Assembly: GCA_013178225.1 (NCBI GenBank)
Contig: JABLXE010000018.1
Coordinates: forward strand, 1-52,265
Reading direction: 5' to 3'
Source of the DNA: Methanotrichaceae archaeon
GTDB taxonomy: Archaea; Halobacteriota; Methanosarcinia; Methanotrichales; Methanotrichaceae
DNA length: 52,265 nucleotides
A model generated the notes under the pieces. It had not been told where the DNA came from. It saw only the letters and a list, made by a program, of their open reading frames with translations, and did no database searches. The position numbers were made by a program, and so were the translations under genes. This document shows positions 42,613-49,815 of the stretch, one piece after another (the stretch's first letter is position 1; each line of letters starts with the position of its first letter).

Positions 42613-43740
42613 ATGAATCAAGTTCCTCTAATGGTGCAGCTTCACATTACCAATGCCTGCAATCTAAAATGTAGATATTGCTATGAGATTCATAAAGGTA
42701 ACAACTACATGCCATTAGAAGTGGCAAAAGAGGCAATATCGAAGTATATGTCGTTCGATGATGGTTCAGAAAAAGTAATTATTGATTTAATTGGTGGTGA
42801 GCCCCTCATTGCTTTTGATATGATCAAGGATCTAATGCAGTTTGCCTCTGAAGAGGCTAAAAATTGGAAGAAGGATTGCGTCTTCTTCGCCACAACTAAT
42901 GGTACACTCCTCGACGAAGAGAAAAAAAAATGGTTGTTTGAGCATAAGGATAAAATAGTGCTTGGTCTGAGCTTGGATGGGACAAAGACCGCTCACGATT
43001 ATAATCGCTCTGGCTCCTATGATATGGTAGCTAAGCACTTTTCTTTCTTTAGGGATACTTGGCCATCTCAATGGGTCAAAATGACTATTGGACCCGGTTC
43101 TATCGATCAAGTATATGAAGGCATTTTGAATATATATAATAACGGTTTTAGGTGTGCCGCAAACGTGGTTATGGAGGATGTCTGGGGTAATTCAAAAGAA
43201 GAATACCTAAGGGTTTTTGAAAGTCAATTGGAACGCTTAGTTGAGTATTTTTCGAACCACAGAGAACTAGAGCCACCTATATTGATCTGTCTCCCAATAG
43301 AGTCATTAGTTATAATGGAAGACAAGAATAAACCCTGGTGTGGCTCAGGAATCTCAATGGTAGCGATTGATATGGAAGGGATAGAATATCCATGTCACCG
43401 ATTCATCTCGACATCGAATACACGTAAGTATGATCCTAGCTTAATCGCAAAATCTCCACGGAAGATATCTGCATGCGATAATTGCCCTTTTTTATTGGTT
43501 TGTCAGAGTTGTAATGCCAATAATTGGGAGACCAATAGCCATCCTAATTCTAGAACGAGTTTCCACTGTGAGTTTACTAAGCTTCAGATCCTTGCCACGG
43601 TCAGGCTTAAGTTTAACTATATATTACAAGAACTATCTCAGATGCCATCATCCCTTGAAGATTCAGAAAGGCTAAAGGATATATTGGTTACTACACAGGC
43701 AATCTCATACGTATACTCCCACAGAGATTCCTTAACTTGA
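42613..43740 (+). CDS. Radical SAM/SPASM peptide maturase
   Basis: A 375-residue enzyme of the radical SAM superfamily. The [4Fe-4S] cluster motif CNLKCRYC gives Cys16, Cys20 and Cys23, preceded by QLHITNA, and followed by GGEP (LIGGEPL) for SAM binding. The C-terminal SPASM-like region has PWCGSG (about 243), GIEYPCHRF (about 261) and CDNCPFLLVCQSCNANNW (about 287-303) then SFHCEF, enough cysteines for two auxiliary clusters. These enzymes install thioether, C-C or similar cross-links in precursor peptides; the Cys-rich peptide 49 bases upstream is the obvious substrate. No transporter or protease follows. AT-rich composition suggests transfer. Confidence 0.88.
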   Translation: MNQVPLMVQLHITNACNLKCRYCYEIHKGNNYMPLEVAKEAISKYMSFDDGSEKVIIDLIGGEPLIAFDMIKDLMQFASEEAKNWKKDCVFFATTNGTLLDEEKKKWLFEHKDKIVLGLSLDGTKTAHDYNRSGSYDMVAKHFSFFRDTWPSQWVKMTIGPGSIDQVYEGILNIYNNGFRCAANVVMEDVWGNSKEEYLRVFESQLERLVEYFSNHRELEPPILICLPIESLVIMEDKNKPWCGSGISMVAIDMEGIEYPCHRFISTSNTRKYDPSLIAKSPRKISACDNCPFLLVCQSCNANNWETNSHPNSRTSFHCEFTKLQILATVRLKFNYILQELSQMPSSLEDSERLKDILVTTQAISYVYSHRDSLT

Positions 43741-43753
43741 TGCTATTGACAGT

Positions 43754-43768
43754 AATTTCTGATTATGC
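43754..43768 (+). repeat. Single copy of the AATTTCTGATTATGC arm
   Basis: AATTTCTGATTATGC occurs 13 bases after the stop of the maturase gene and matches the left arm and first loop bases of the palindrome at 41805. It has no inverted partner here. It marks the end of the AT-rich RiPP region. Confidence 0.5.
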
Positions 43769-43923
43769 CTTATTATAATGGAAAATTTTTAGGATGACAT
43801 CTGTATTGGTTAAATGGGGAAGGGTGCGTGGGTCTCATCCCCCGCACCACCCATGGTTCAGCATGTCTCCCCGTCATCTCGCGCCTCGTCGCGCGCCGCC
43901 AGGCGCTGCCCCGTGAGGGATGA

Positions 43924-43955
43924 GGGGGGTGGGTGCGGGGGGGGGAGAAGGGGGG
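43924..43955 (+). other. Possible G-quadruplex-forming purine tract
   Basis: Four G tracts of 6, 3, 9 and 6 bases at 43924-43929, 43931-43933, 43937-43945 and 43950-43955 are separated by one, three and four bases. This fits the usual intramolecular G-quadruplex rule. It lies in the leader about 70 bases upstream of the next gene's start, and its C-rich counterpart at 43836-43852 can pair with part of it. Confidence 0.6.
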
Positions 43956-44024
43956 CAGAGGCCAGGACTACCTCTCAGAATTTTATTGCCAATTATCGTG
44001 ATATTCCCGCCCAGGAGACCGCCC

Positions 44025-44432
44025 ATGTTCCCCAGCACCTTCGACGTGGTTCCCAAGCGCAAACGGATTATCATGTTCAAGGTGGGTAAGGTCTGGATCT
44101 TCAAGCACTTCTTCGAGGACAAGGAGATCTTCCGCCAGCTGGCCGACCACTATGATAAGGACATCTACCGCTTTTCATTCAAGACCTTTGCCGAGAGAAA
44201 TCAGGCCATCAAGCTGCTGGAGAGGCGCGGCTTAGATGTGGACCTGGTGGAGGACCTGAAGGGCTACGTCGTCAAGCTGGACCGGCGCAGCAAATATGCC
44301 TCCATCCTGAAGAACTCCGTGGCCCACATCGAGACTCCCGAGCTGCGAATCTTCCTCATGAAGGACCTGGCCGCGGTGGAGGAGGCGGTGAGGATGGGGG
44401 CGAAGGTGGTTGAGGTGGATGTGAAGTTCTAG
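44025..44432 (+). CDS. Hypothetical protein (135 aa)
   Basis: A 135-residue basic protein (begins MFPSTFDVVPKRKRIIMFKV; later FAERNQAIKLLERRGLDVDLVEDLKGYVVKLDRRSKYASILKNSVAHIETPE). A GGAG site is eight bases before the ATG; a longer frame starting at 43920 runs through the G-rich tract and is unlikely to be coding. Helix/strand alternation suggests a small alpha/beta domain, but I recognise no family. Its 3' end overlaps that of the opposite-strand 88-aa gene by four bases. Confidence 0.55.
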   Translation: MFPSTFDVVPKRKRIIMFKVGKVWIFKHFFEDKEIFRQLADHYDKDIYRFSFKTFAERNQAIKLLERRGLDVDLVEDLKGYVVKLDRRSKYASILKNSVAHIETPELRIFLMKDLAAVEEAVRMGAKVVEVDVKF

Positions 44433-44695
44433 AATACCTGCCCGGCATCGGCAGGCGTCTCCTCCACCCACAGCCTCTCCGGCCAGAGCTCCTGATCCGT
44501 TTGTTGCACGCCTTCCTCACAGCGCTCCCGGATCATCCCCTCCACCTCCTGGAGATCGATCTGGAAGATCTCCGCCAGGATCTCCTTGGCGGTCTGAAGC
44601 TCCAGAACCCTAGGATCAACCGGCATAAACCGCGGCCCACATAGCTCCGCCCTCCTGCTGAAAGGCCAGCTGAACTGCCCGAGAACTCCTGCCAT
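44429..44695 (-). CDS. Small protein (88 aa), paralogue of the gene at 39.9 kb
   Basis: An 88-residue protein, convergent with the preceding gene. Its core LELQTAKEILAEIFQIDLQEVEGMIRERCEEG and tail LWPERLWVEE closely match the 73-aa protein at 39863-40084. The N terminus (MAGVLGQFSWPFSRRAELCG) is different. The family is unknown to me. It is next to a similarly placed hypothetical protein, as in the earlier operon, which hints that the two neighbourhoods share a related small system. Confidence 0.6.
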   Translation of the reverse strand: MAGVLGQFSWPFSRRAELCGPRFMPVDPRVLELQTAKEILAEIFQIDLQEVEGMIRERCEEGVQQTDQELWPERLWVEETPADAGQVF

Positions 44696-44990
44696 AGAAA
44701 CCCTATAGTACGTGTAAGAATAAGTACTTTTGCCGGAAAAAGATTTGTTGATATCATTTTTACACTAAACAAAGTATGTATAAGATACAAAGAAATCGCT
44801 AATAATCCCCGGATAGAGACGAGTAAGAATAGGGTGCCAGGCCTTCCACGAATTAAATCTAATAATCGACAGCAAAATTGCCATCCATTCGGGCATAGGA
44901 ATTCAGCTACCCAAGACATAATCTCCACTTTAACCGCCTTGTGTTTCTGATAAATCGCATGCCAGTATAATGGAAGAATAAAGATTCTGC

Positions 44991-45080
44991 ACTTAAGACT
45001 GAACAATCTAAAGTGATCACTCTTAAGTCTAAAGGATATAAGAGATCAGTTAGTAGTTAAGGCTATTAACTCTTAAGTCA
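44991..45080 (+). promoter_or_regulatory. Cluster of TTAAGACT/CTCTTAAGTC sites upstream of parA
   Basis: Three copies of a CTTAAG-centred motif precede the parA start at 45093: CTTAAGACT at 44992-45000, CACTCTTAAGTCT at 45018-45030 and AACTCTTAAGTC at 45068-45079. The segment AAGTGATCACTCTTAAGTC (45011-45029) matches AAGTGATAACTCCTAAGTC inside the coding repeats of the downstream gene at 17 of 19 positions. It is a good candidate for an operator and partition site bound by the repeat protein. Confidence 0.6.
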
Positions 45081-45092
45081 TCAATTATCAGC

Positions 45093-45845
45093 ATGGAGAT
45101 ACTATCTGTAGCGAACCAGAAGGGTGGCTGCGGGAAAACGACCACCGCCGTCAACCTCTCCGCCTATCTCGCTCAGAAAGGTAAGCGCACACTTTTGATA
45201 GACTTGGATCCCCAGGGAGCTGCCACTACCAGCCTGGGCGTGAAGAAGAGGACACTGGAGAGGACTATCTATAACGTCATGGTCGACGACCTGGGATTGG
45301 CCGATGTTGTCGTGCCTGATGTGGCCCCCAGCCTTGACATCGCCCCAGCCAACATGAACCTCTCGGCCGCAGAGCAGGGGTTGGTCAATCAGCCGGGAAG
45401 AGAGACCATCATCAAGATGAAGCTGAAGGCGCTCAACGGCTACGATTATGTCCTGATCGATACCCCACCGAGTTTAGGAATACTCACTTTGAACTCCCTC
45501 GTAGCTTGCAATACCCTGATCATCCCGGTGCAGACCGAGTACTTCGCCATGGAGGGCATGAGCCAGCTCTTGAAGATCATCAAGATGGTGGAGGAGAGGC
45601 TGCTTGGCAGCAGCATAAAACGCCGCTATCTTCTGACCATGTACGACGCCCGGACCAATCTGAGCAAGGAAGTGGCCGAACAGGTGAGGGAGCATTTCCA
45701 AGACCAGGTTTTCAAGACCGTTATACCCAGGAGCGTCAAACTGGCTGAGGCCCCCAGCCATGGCAAGCCCATCTCTCTGCACGAGCCCGACTCTCCCGGA
45801 GCCAAGGCCTACGAGCAGCTGGCAGCGGAGGTAATGGGACAATGA
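45093..45845 (+). CDS. parA: ParA/Soj-type partition ATPase
   Basis: A 250-residue deviant Walker-type ATPase. Motifs: KGGCGKTT (residues 10-17, the deviant Walker A), TLLIDLDPQGAAT (Walker A'), and YDYVLIDTPPSLGILTLNSLVA (Walker B). The C-terminal part contains PVQTEYFAMEGMSQLLKII and VFKTVIPRSVKLAEAPSHGKPI. Such ATPases move DNA or protein cargo by forming ATP-dependent gradients on the nucleoid. There is no N-terminal DNA-binding domain, so it is of the chromosomal/short type. The stop overlaps the next gene by four bases (ATGA), the usual parAB coupling. It probably comes from an integrated plasmid or is a chromosome partition gene. Confidence 0.94.
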   Translation: MEILSVANQKGGCGKTTTAVNLSAYLAQKGKRTLLIDLDPQGAATTSLGVKKRTLERTIYNVMVDDLGLADVVVPDVAPSLDIAPANMNLSAAEQGLVNQPGRETIIKMKLKALNGYDYVLIDTPPSLGILTLNSLVACNTLIIPVQTEYFAMEGMSQLLKIIKMVEERLLGSSIKRRYLLTMYDARTNLSKEVAEQVREHFQDQVFKTVIPRSVKLAEAPSHGKPISLHEPDSPGAKAYEQLAAEVMGQ

Positions 45846-47394
45846 CCAAGAAGGCCCTTGGGAAAACAGCCGATGACCTGTTCTCAGAGGAGTCCGATAA
45901 CTGGGGCGACCTGAACGGCTTAAGCTCCCAATTAATAGTTAAGACTCAAGCCTCTGAGGTGATAACTCCTAAGTCTGAGGTTATGACTGAAGAGTCCAGA
46001 GTCTTAAGTGAAGAAGGCAGAGAGATGGACTCGGAAGTTAAGACTCAAGCCTCTGAGGTGATAACTCCTAAGTCTGAGGTTATGACTGAAGAGTCCAGAG
46101 TCTTAAGTGAAGAGGACAGAGAGATAGACTCTGGAGTTAAGACTCAAGCTTCTGAAGTGATAACTCCTAAGTCGGAGGTTAAGACTGAAGAGTTTAGAGT
46201 CTTAAGTGAAGAGGACAGAGAGATAGACTCTGGAGTTAAGACTCAAGCTTCTGAAGTGATAACTCCTAAGTCGGAGGTTAAGACTGAAGAGTTTAAGTCT
46301 TAAGTGAAGAGGACAGAGAGATAGACTCTGGAGTTAAGACTCAAGCTTCTGAAGTGATAACTCCTAAGTCGGAGGTTAAGACTGAAGAGTTTAGAGTCTT
46401 AAGTGAAGAGGACAGAGAGATGAACTCTGGAGTTAAGACTGAATCCTCTGAAATGATAACTCCAAAGTCGGAGGTTAAGACTGAAGAGTCCAGAGTCTTA
46501 AGTGAAGAGGACAGAGAGATGAACTCTGGAGTTAAGACTGACACCTCTGAAATGATAACTCCAAAGTCTGAGGTTAAGACTGAAGAGTCCAGAGTCTTAA
46601 GTGAAGAGGACAGAGAGATGAACTCTGGAGTTAAGACTGACACCTCCGAAGTGATAACTCCAAAGTCAGAAGTTAAGACTGAAGAGTTTAGAGTCTTAAA
46701 TGAAGAGGGCAGAGAGATGGACTCTGGAGTTAAGACTGAAGCTTCTGAAGTGATAACTCCAAAGTCAGAGGTTAAGACTGAAGAGTCCAGAGTCTTAAGT
46801 GAAAAGAATGATATCAAACCGAGCACCATAAGCGCCGGAAACTCCAAACTCAATGCAGAATCCAAAAAGGGAAGATCAGCCAGACCTAAGGCCAGAAGCA
46901 GAAAAGAGCAACTAAAAATCTCAGACATCGACATGGACCTGATGGAATCTATCGCAGAGGAGGCCAGAACCAAGGCCAGAATAGGCACATATTCTACCAT
47001 CTCTCTGGCCGTCCTGAAGTACATGAAAAAGACCGTGCCAGAGTACTCCATAAGCGACGACGCCAGGCTGCTGCTTGAAGACGGAGTTAATTCAAAATAC
47101 CCCAAGCTCACCGAGAATCTATCTCTGGAAAAAGGGGTGCTACGATCTCAAGCGAGGGACCTGGACGGCAGAGATTACGACAAAGAGATGATCGAACGAG
47201 TCGCTGCAGAGGCAAGAGACAACCCTAAGATCACGGTGTGGTCTCCGTATGCCTATGCGATCTTCAAATATCTGCGCAAGACCGTGCCCGAATTCTCCAT
47301 CAGCATGGAGGCCAGAGTGCTGCTGGAAGAGGCTGTGGCCCGAAAGTACCCGAACCTGTTTGAAGAGATAAATACCGCATTGAAGTCCGTCTGA
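45842..47394 (+). pseudogene. ParB-like partner with nine 33-aa repeats, interrupted by a 1-base deletion
   Basis: The gene overlaps parA by four bases and takes the parB position. After a short N terminus (MTKKALGKTADDLFSEES) come nine repeats of 33 residues like VKTQASEVITPKSEVKTEE[S/F]RVLSEEDREMDSG, and then a C-terminal duplicated domain: MDLMESIAEEARTKARIGTYSTISLAVLKYMKKTVPEYSI and KEMIERVAAEARDNPKITVWSPYAYAIFKYLRKTVPEFSI, which may be a DNA-binding helical fold. The fourth repeat lacks one base (GAGTTTAAGTC for GAGTTTAGAGTC at about 46295), giving a stop at 46303. Restoring it yields 517 residues. I see no HTH of standard ParB. Slippage within the repeats could switch the gene on and off. 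Confidence 0.7.
45938..46800 (+). repeat. Nine tandem 99-bp repeats within coding sequence
   Basis: Units start at 45938, 46037, 46136, 46235, 46333, 46432, 46531, 46630 and 46729; spacing is 99 bases except 98 after the fourth unit. Most units contain TTAAGACT, eleven bases, AGTCTTAA, an inverted repeat, plus a second TTAAGACT at the unit start and an ACTCC[T/A]AAGTC element. Nine copies with few changes suggest recent duplication or selection for the DNA motifs. Confidence 0.92.
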
Positions 47395-47636
47395 AGAGCA
47401 TCTTCAGATCGATCCTTTCTATTTTCCTAAGGCTTACCTTATGAGTCATAAGTCTATAGTCTTGAGTCTTAACTTATGATGGAATCAAAACAACCCATAT
47501 CAGAAAGAGCACCTGCTTTCAAAAGCAGTCGAGAGCTGCCTGCAAGTAGATTAACTCTAACTCATGACGAGCATCGAAACGAACTTGTCAGAAAGATTAA
47601 TGAAGTATATCGCCATTATAATAAAGATAGATCATC
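47395..47636. other. Intergenic stretch before the SOUL gene
   Basis: Holds the downstream GAGTCTTAA cluster. A 66-codon frame at 47476-47676 (+) overlaps the SOUL gene in another frame and lacks a ribosome-binding site, so I do not call it as a gene. No other feature is visible. Confidence 0.4.
47443..47473 (+). promoter_or_regulatory. GAGTCTTAA motif cluster downstream of the repeat gene
   Basis: GAGTCATAAGTC, then AGTCTTGAGTCTTAAC at 47458-47473, resemble the motifs in the coding repeats and upstream of parA. The motif thus occurs upstream, within and downstream of the parA-repeat gene module. Confidence 0.45.
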
Positions 47637-48131
47637 ATGCCTGGAAAAACCGAGGAGCCCTCTTACACGGTCTTGAAGAAGCTGGAGGACGGCGTGGAGA
47701 TCCGGGAGTATGGCGCTCAGATCCGGGCCAGGTCTCCCATGCGCCAGGAGAACAGAGCCTTTGGCGTCCTGGCTGAGTACATTTTCGGCGAGAACGACCG
47801 GCACGAAAAGATAGGCATGACCGCCCCTGTGGTCACTTCTCAGGACGAAATGGCCTTCATTATGCCCGGAAGGTACAGCCTGGCAAATCTGCCCATGCCC
47901 ATGAACACCCAGATAAGGATTGATCGAGAGCCGCCAGAGAAGATCGCCGTTTTAAGGTTCTCCGGGTTCACCAGCTCCAGCAAGAACGAGAAGAAGATCA
48001 ACAAACTGCTTGAAGTCCTGAAAAGCCACGGCATAAAGACTGAAGGGAAGCCCTTCTTAATGCGCTATAACCCTACCTGGACCTTGCCCTTCCTGCGGAG
48101 GAACGAAGTGGCCGTGAAAGTCAAGCTTTAG
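47637..48131 (+). CDS. SOUL heme-binding family protein
   Basis: A 164-residue protein of the SOUL/HBP family, which binds heme or other tetrapyrroles. Family features: YTVLKKLEDGVEIREYGAQIRA, AFGVLAEYIFGEND, the signature KIGMTAPVVT near residue 60, FSGFTSSSKNEKKINKLLEVLKSHGIKTEGKPFLMRYNPTWTLPFLRRNEV. Such proteins are widespread in methanogens. The gene stands alone; no ribosome-binding site is obvious before the ATG and the transcript may be leaderless. Confidence 0.93.
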   Translation: MPGKTEEPSYTVLKKLEDGVEIREYGAQIRARSPMRQENRAFGVLAEYIFGENDRHEKIGMTAPVVTSQDEMAFIMPGRYSLANLPMPMNTQIRIDREPPEKIAVLRFSGFTSSSKNEKKINKLLEVLKSHGIKTEGKPFLMRYNPTWTLPFLRRNEVAVKVKL

Positions 48132-48434
48132 CCCTTCATTACCCGCTCTTTTCTATGACATCAAATTCTGGGTAGTGGGTGCGGGCCACTGAAAGAAATC
48201 GCAAGAATCGATATCCAAAGGTCAATCTTGCAAGAATTCCCTTAAGGTCCAATGCTAGCGATATTCAGTAACTCGCCCACACGACCCAATATTTCATATT
48301 TCAAATTCTATAATCGATATCATGGAAAATAATAGCATTTTTGGCGGCGCACCTGCAGGATGTGGGCTGACCATATTTGGACTATGAAGGATCAGATGAC
48401 TTGGAGAGCACCGATTCTATAGTTCGCATACATG
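48132..48434. other. Intergenic stretch with left copy of a duplicated segment
   Basis: No gene is seen. Bases 48381-48432 (52 bases) are identical to 49632-49683, and similarity continues a little to both sides (CTGA[C/T]CATATTTGG upstream). The copy abuts the 3' remnant of an IS5-like transposase. Confidence 0.5.
48381..48432 (+). repeat. 52-bp direct repeat, copy 1
   Basis: Identical to 49632-49683, 1251 bases away. In one frame both read DYEGSDDLESTDSIVRIHD, so this may be part of a lost gene, duplicated. Copy 1 runs directly into IS remnant sequence. Confidence 0.85.
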
Positions 48435-48935
48435 ACCGATTACTGCCTTATACGCGAAATATAGACCAATACAGCAAAGACGCACGATAGTCAGATCGAT
48501 CTATCTGAGGTGGGAGAGGTTGTACTTAGAGATAGAGGTTATTTTAGTGTGAGTGCAAAAGGCATTGATTTTACCATGAAGCGCAGAACCACCGATATGC
48601 CTCTCAGTGAACTCGATAAAGAGCGAAATCGATTGATCAGCGCTTTAAGATCACCAGGCGAAAGACCTCATGCTGTGATTAAAAGAGTCTTTGGGGCTGG
48701 GGGAGTGCTGGTTACCACAGTTAAAAGATTTGGTGTCAAAATGATGGTTACAGCGTTCGCTTTTAACCTCTATCAGCACAGCACTCTTAAAAACGCCAGA
48801 ATCATTTAGACTTAGCGGAAGCTATCGAAGAATGACTGAAAAAGAGGGTAATTTAAGGAAATTGGACGCCATCAGCGCGAAACTTGAGCCAACTTCTAAG
48901 AATAACTTCTCAAACATAGGTAAATAGGAATCCTC
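48435..48935 (+). pseudogene. Remnant of IS5-like transposase (3' part)
   Basis: Closely related to the second half of the transposase at 26479-26841. The start of the remnant (ITDYCLIREI region, at about 48437-48460) has an in-frame stop, and the rest is open from 48510 to 48809: LRDRGYFSVSAKGIDFTMKRRTTDMPLSELDKERNRLISALRSPGERPHAVIKRVFG. The first catalytic residues and the left IS end are missing, while the right end GGAATCCTC at 48927-48935 matches the other copy. It cannot code for a working enzyme. Confidence 0.85.
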
Positions 48936-49032
48936 CTGCAAGTGCGTAAGTCCTAAAATTTTAAATATTAGTACTACTGTCTCTAACAGAGTGCGAACTA
49001 ACGTAAACGAATTAAAAATTCGGAGAATGAAT

Positions 49033-49443
49033 ATGTCTGAAATTGGTGAAAAGGCGTTCTTTAGAGTGAAACTTGAATCGCAGAAATTTAAAAATTATGT
49101 CTCTTTAGCAGCCGACAGGACATTAGTAGCCGATCGGGCCTCATCAGAAGGCGCCGAAATATTTCGTATCATACAAACCCTAGAAGAAGATAGGTATGCA
49201 ATTCTGCCCGAGACTAGTAATTTCAAATTTGTCTCAATGGGGCATAGCGATAACATGCTCAAGGCAAACAAAGACTGGATATTGAAGCATGAGGTTTTCA
49301 TGCTTCAAGTGCTTGATAATGACGCATATGCCTTGAAATCGCTAGAAAATAATAAATACGTTAGCGTTAGAGATGACAATATACTCAGAGCTTCTGGTGA
49401 TAAACCTGATAAGTGGGAAAAATTTCATTTTGTACATGTTTAG
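49033..49443 (+). CDS. Fascin/beta-trefoil-like domain protein
   Basis: A protein of about 136 residues with repeated beta-trefoil-like blocks: FFRVKLESQKFKNYVSLAADRTLVADRASSEGAEIFRII, YAILPETSNFKFVSMGHSDNMLKANKDWILKHEVFML, YALKSLENNKYVSVRDDNILRASGDKPDKWEKFHFV. The pattern (F-x-x-x-x-x-x-x-K-Y-V-S plus L-x-A) is like fascin and related sugar- or protein-binding trefoils. No signal peptide is present. A GGAGA site is seven bases before the ATG at 49033; a GTG at 48991 is less likely. The gene lies inside the 1.25-kb segment bounded by the 52-bp repeats. Confidence 0.7.
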   Translation: MSEIGEKAFFRVKLESQKFKNYVSLAADRTLVADRASSEGAEIFRIIQTLEEDRYAILPETSNFKFVSMGHSDNMLKANKDWILKHEVFMLQVLDNDAYALKSLENNKYVSVRDDNILRASGDKPDKWEKFHFVHV

Positions 49444-49545
49444 CTCCTCTATATGGCTCGATTGGAACATGCTCAATAGCAGGTAAGATTATCCAGCCGT
49501 TGGGATCATGTATGCCAACCTGGGCATAGTAAAATTATTAGAGTC

Positions 49546-49592
49546 AAACAGCGCACCCCGCAGCAAGCTGCGGGGCATGCAAGGCGCTGTTT
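49546..49592 (+). repeat. Two-tier perfect hairpin, REP-like element
   Basis: Outer arms AAACAGCGC (49546-49554) and GCGCTGTTT (49584-49592) are perfectly complementary; inside, CCCCGCAG (49556-49563) pairs with CTGCGGGG (49568-49575) around a CAAG loop. It lies about 100 bases after the trefoil gene and could be a terminator-like structure or a mobile palindromic repeat. A degenerate similar sequence sits at 31299-31334. Confidence 0.75.
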
Positions 49593-49631
49593 TAGTCGAA
49601 ATCTCGCATTGATTACTGATCATATTTGGGG

Positions 49632-49683
49632 ACTATGAAGGATCAGATGACTTGGAGAGCACCGATTCTATAGTTCGCATACA
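49632..49683 (+). repeat. 52-bp direct repeat, copy 2
   Basis: Identical to 48381-48432. Here it lies in the region before the DNA polymerase gene. In one frame it continues as DQILIVRHITDQL, so the full-length source may have been here and copy 1 the partial one. Confidence 0.85.
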
Positions 49684-49815
49684 CGACCAAATTCTGATTG
49701 TTAGGCATATCACAGACCAGCTTTCACATTCGCCCTCCTCCCCTCGCCCCTTTATGCCCGCCCTGCCAGGATATCTCCTGGGGGAGCTGGCAGTAATGCT
49801 GGGGAGGGTTTTGCA

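Noticed and set aside
45938-46800. CRISPR-like regular repeat
   Set aside because: Units are contiguous 99-bp coding repeats without unique spacers; no cas genes are in the window.
46341-47111. 256-codon Ser-rich frame on the - strand
   Set aside because: Antisense of the 99-bp repeats; its length follows from the repeat having a multiple of three.
47476-47676. 66-codon frame (+) before the SOUL gene
   Set aside because: Overlaps the SOUL gene in another frame and lacks a start signal.
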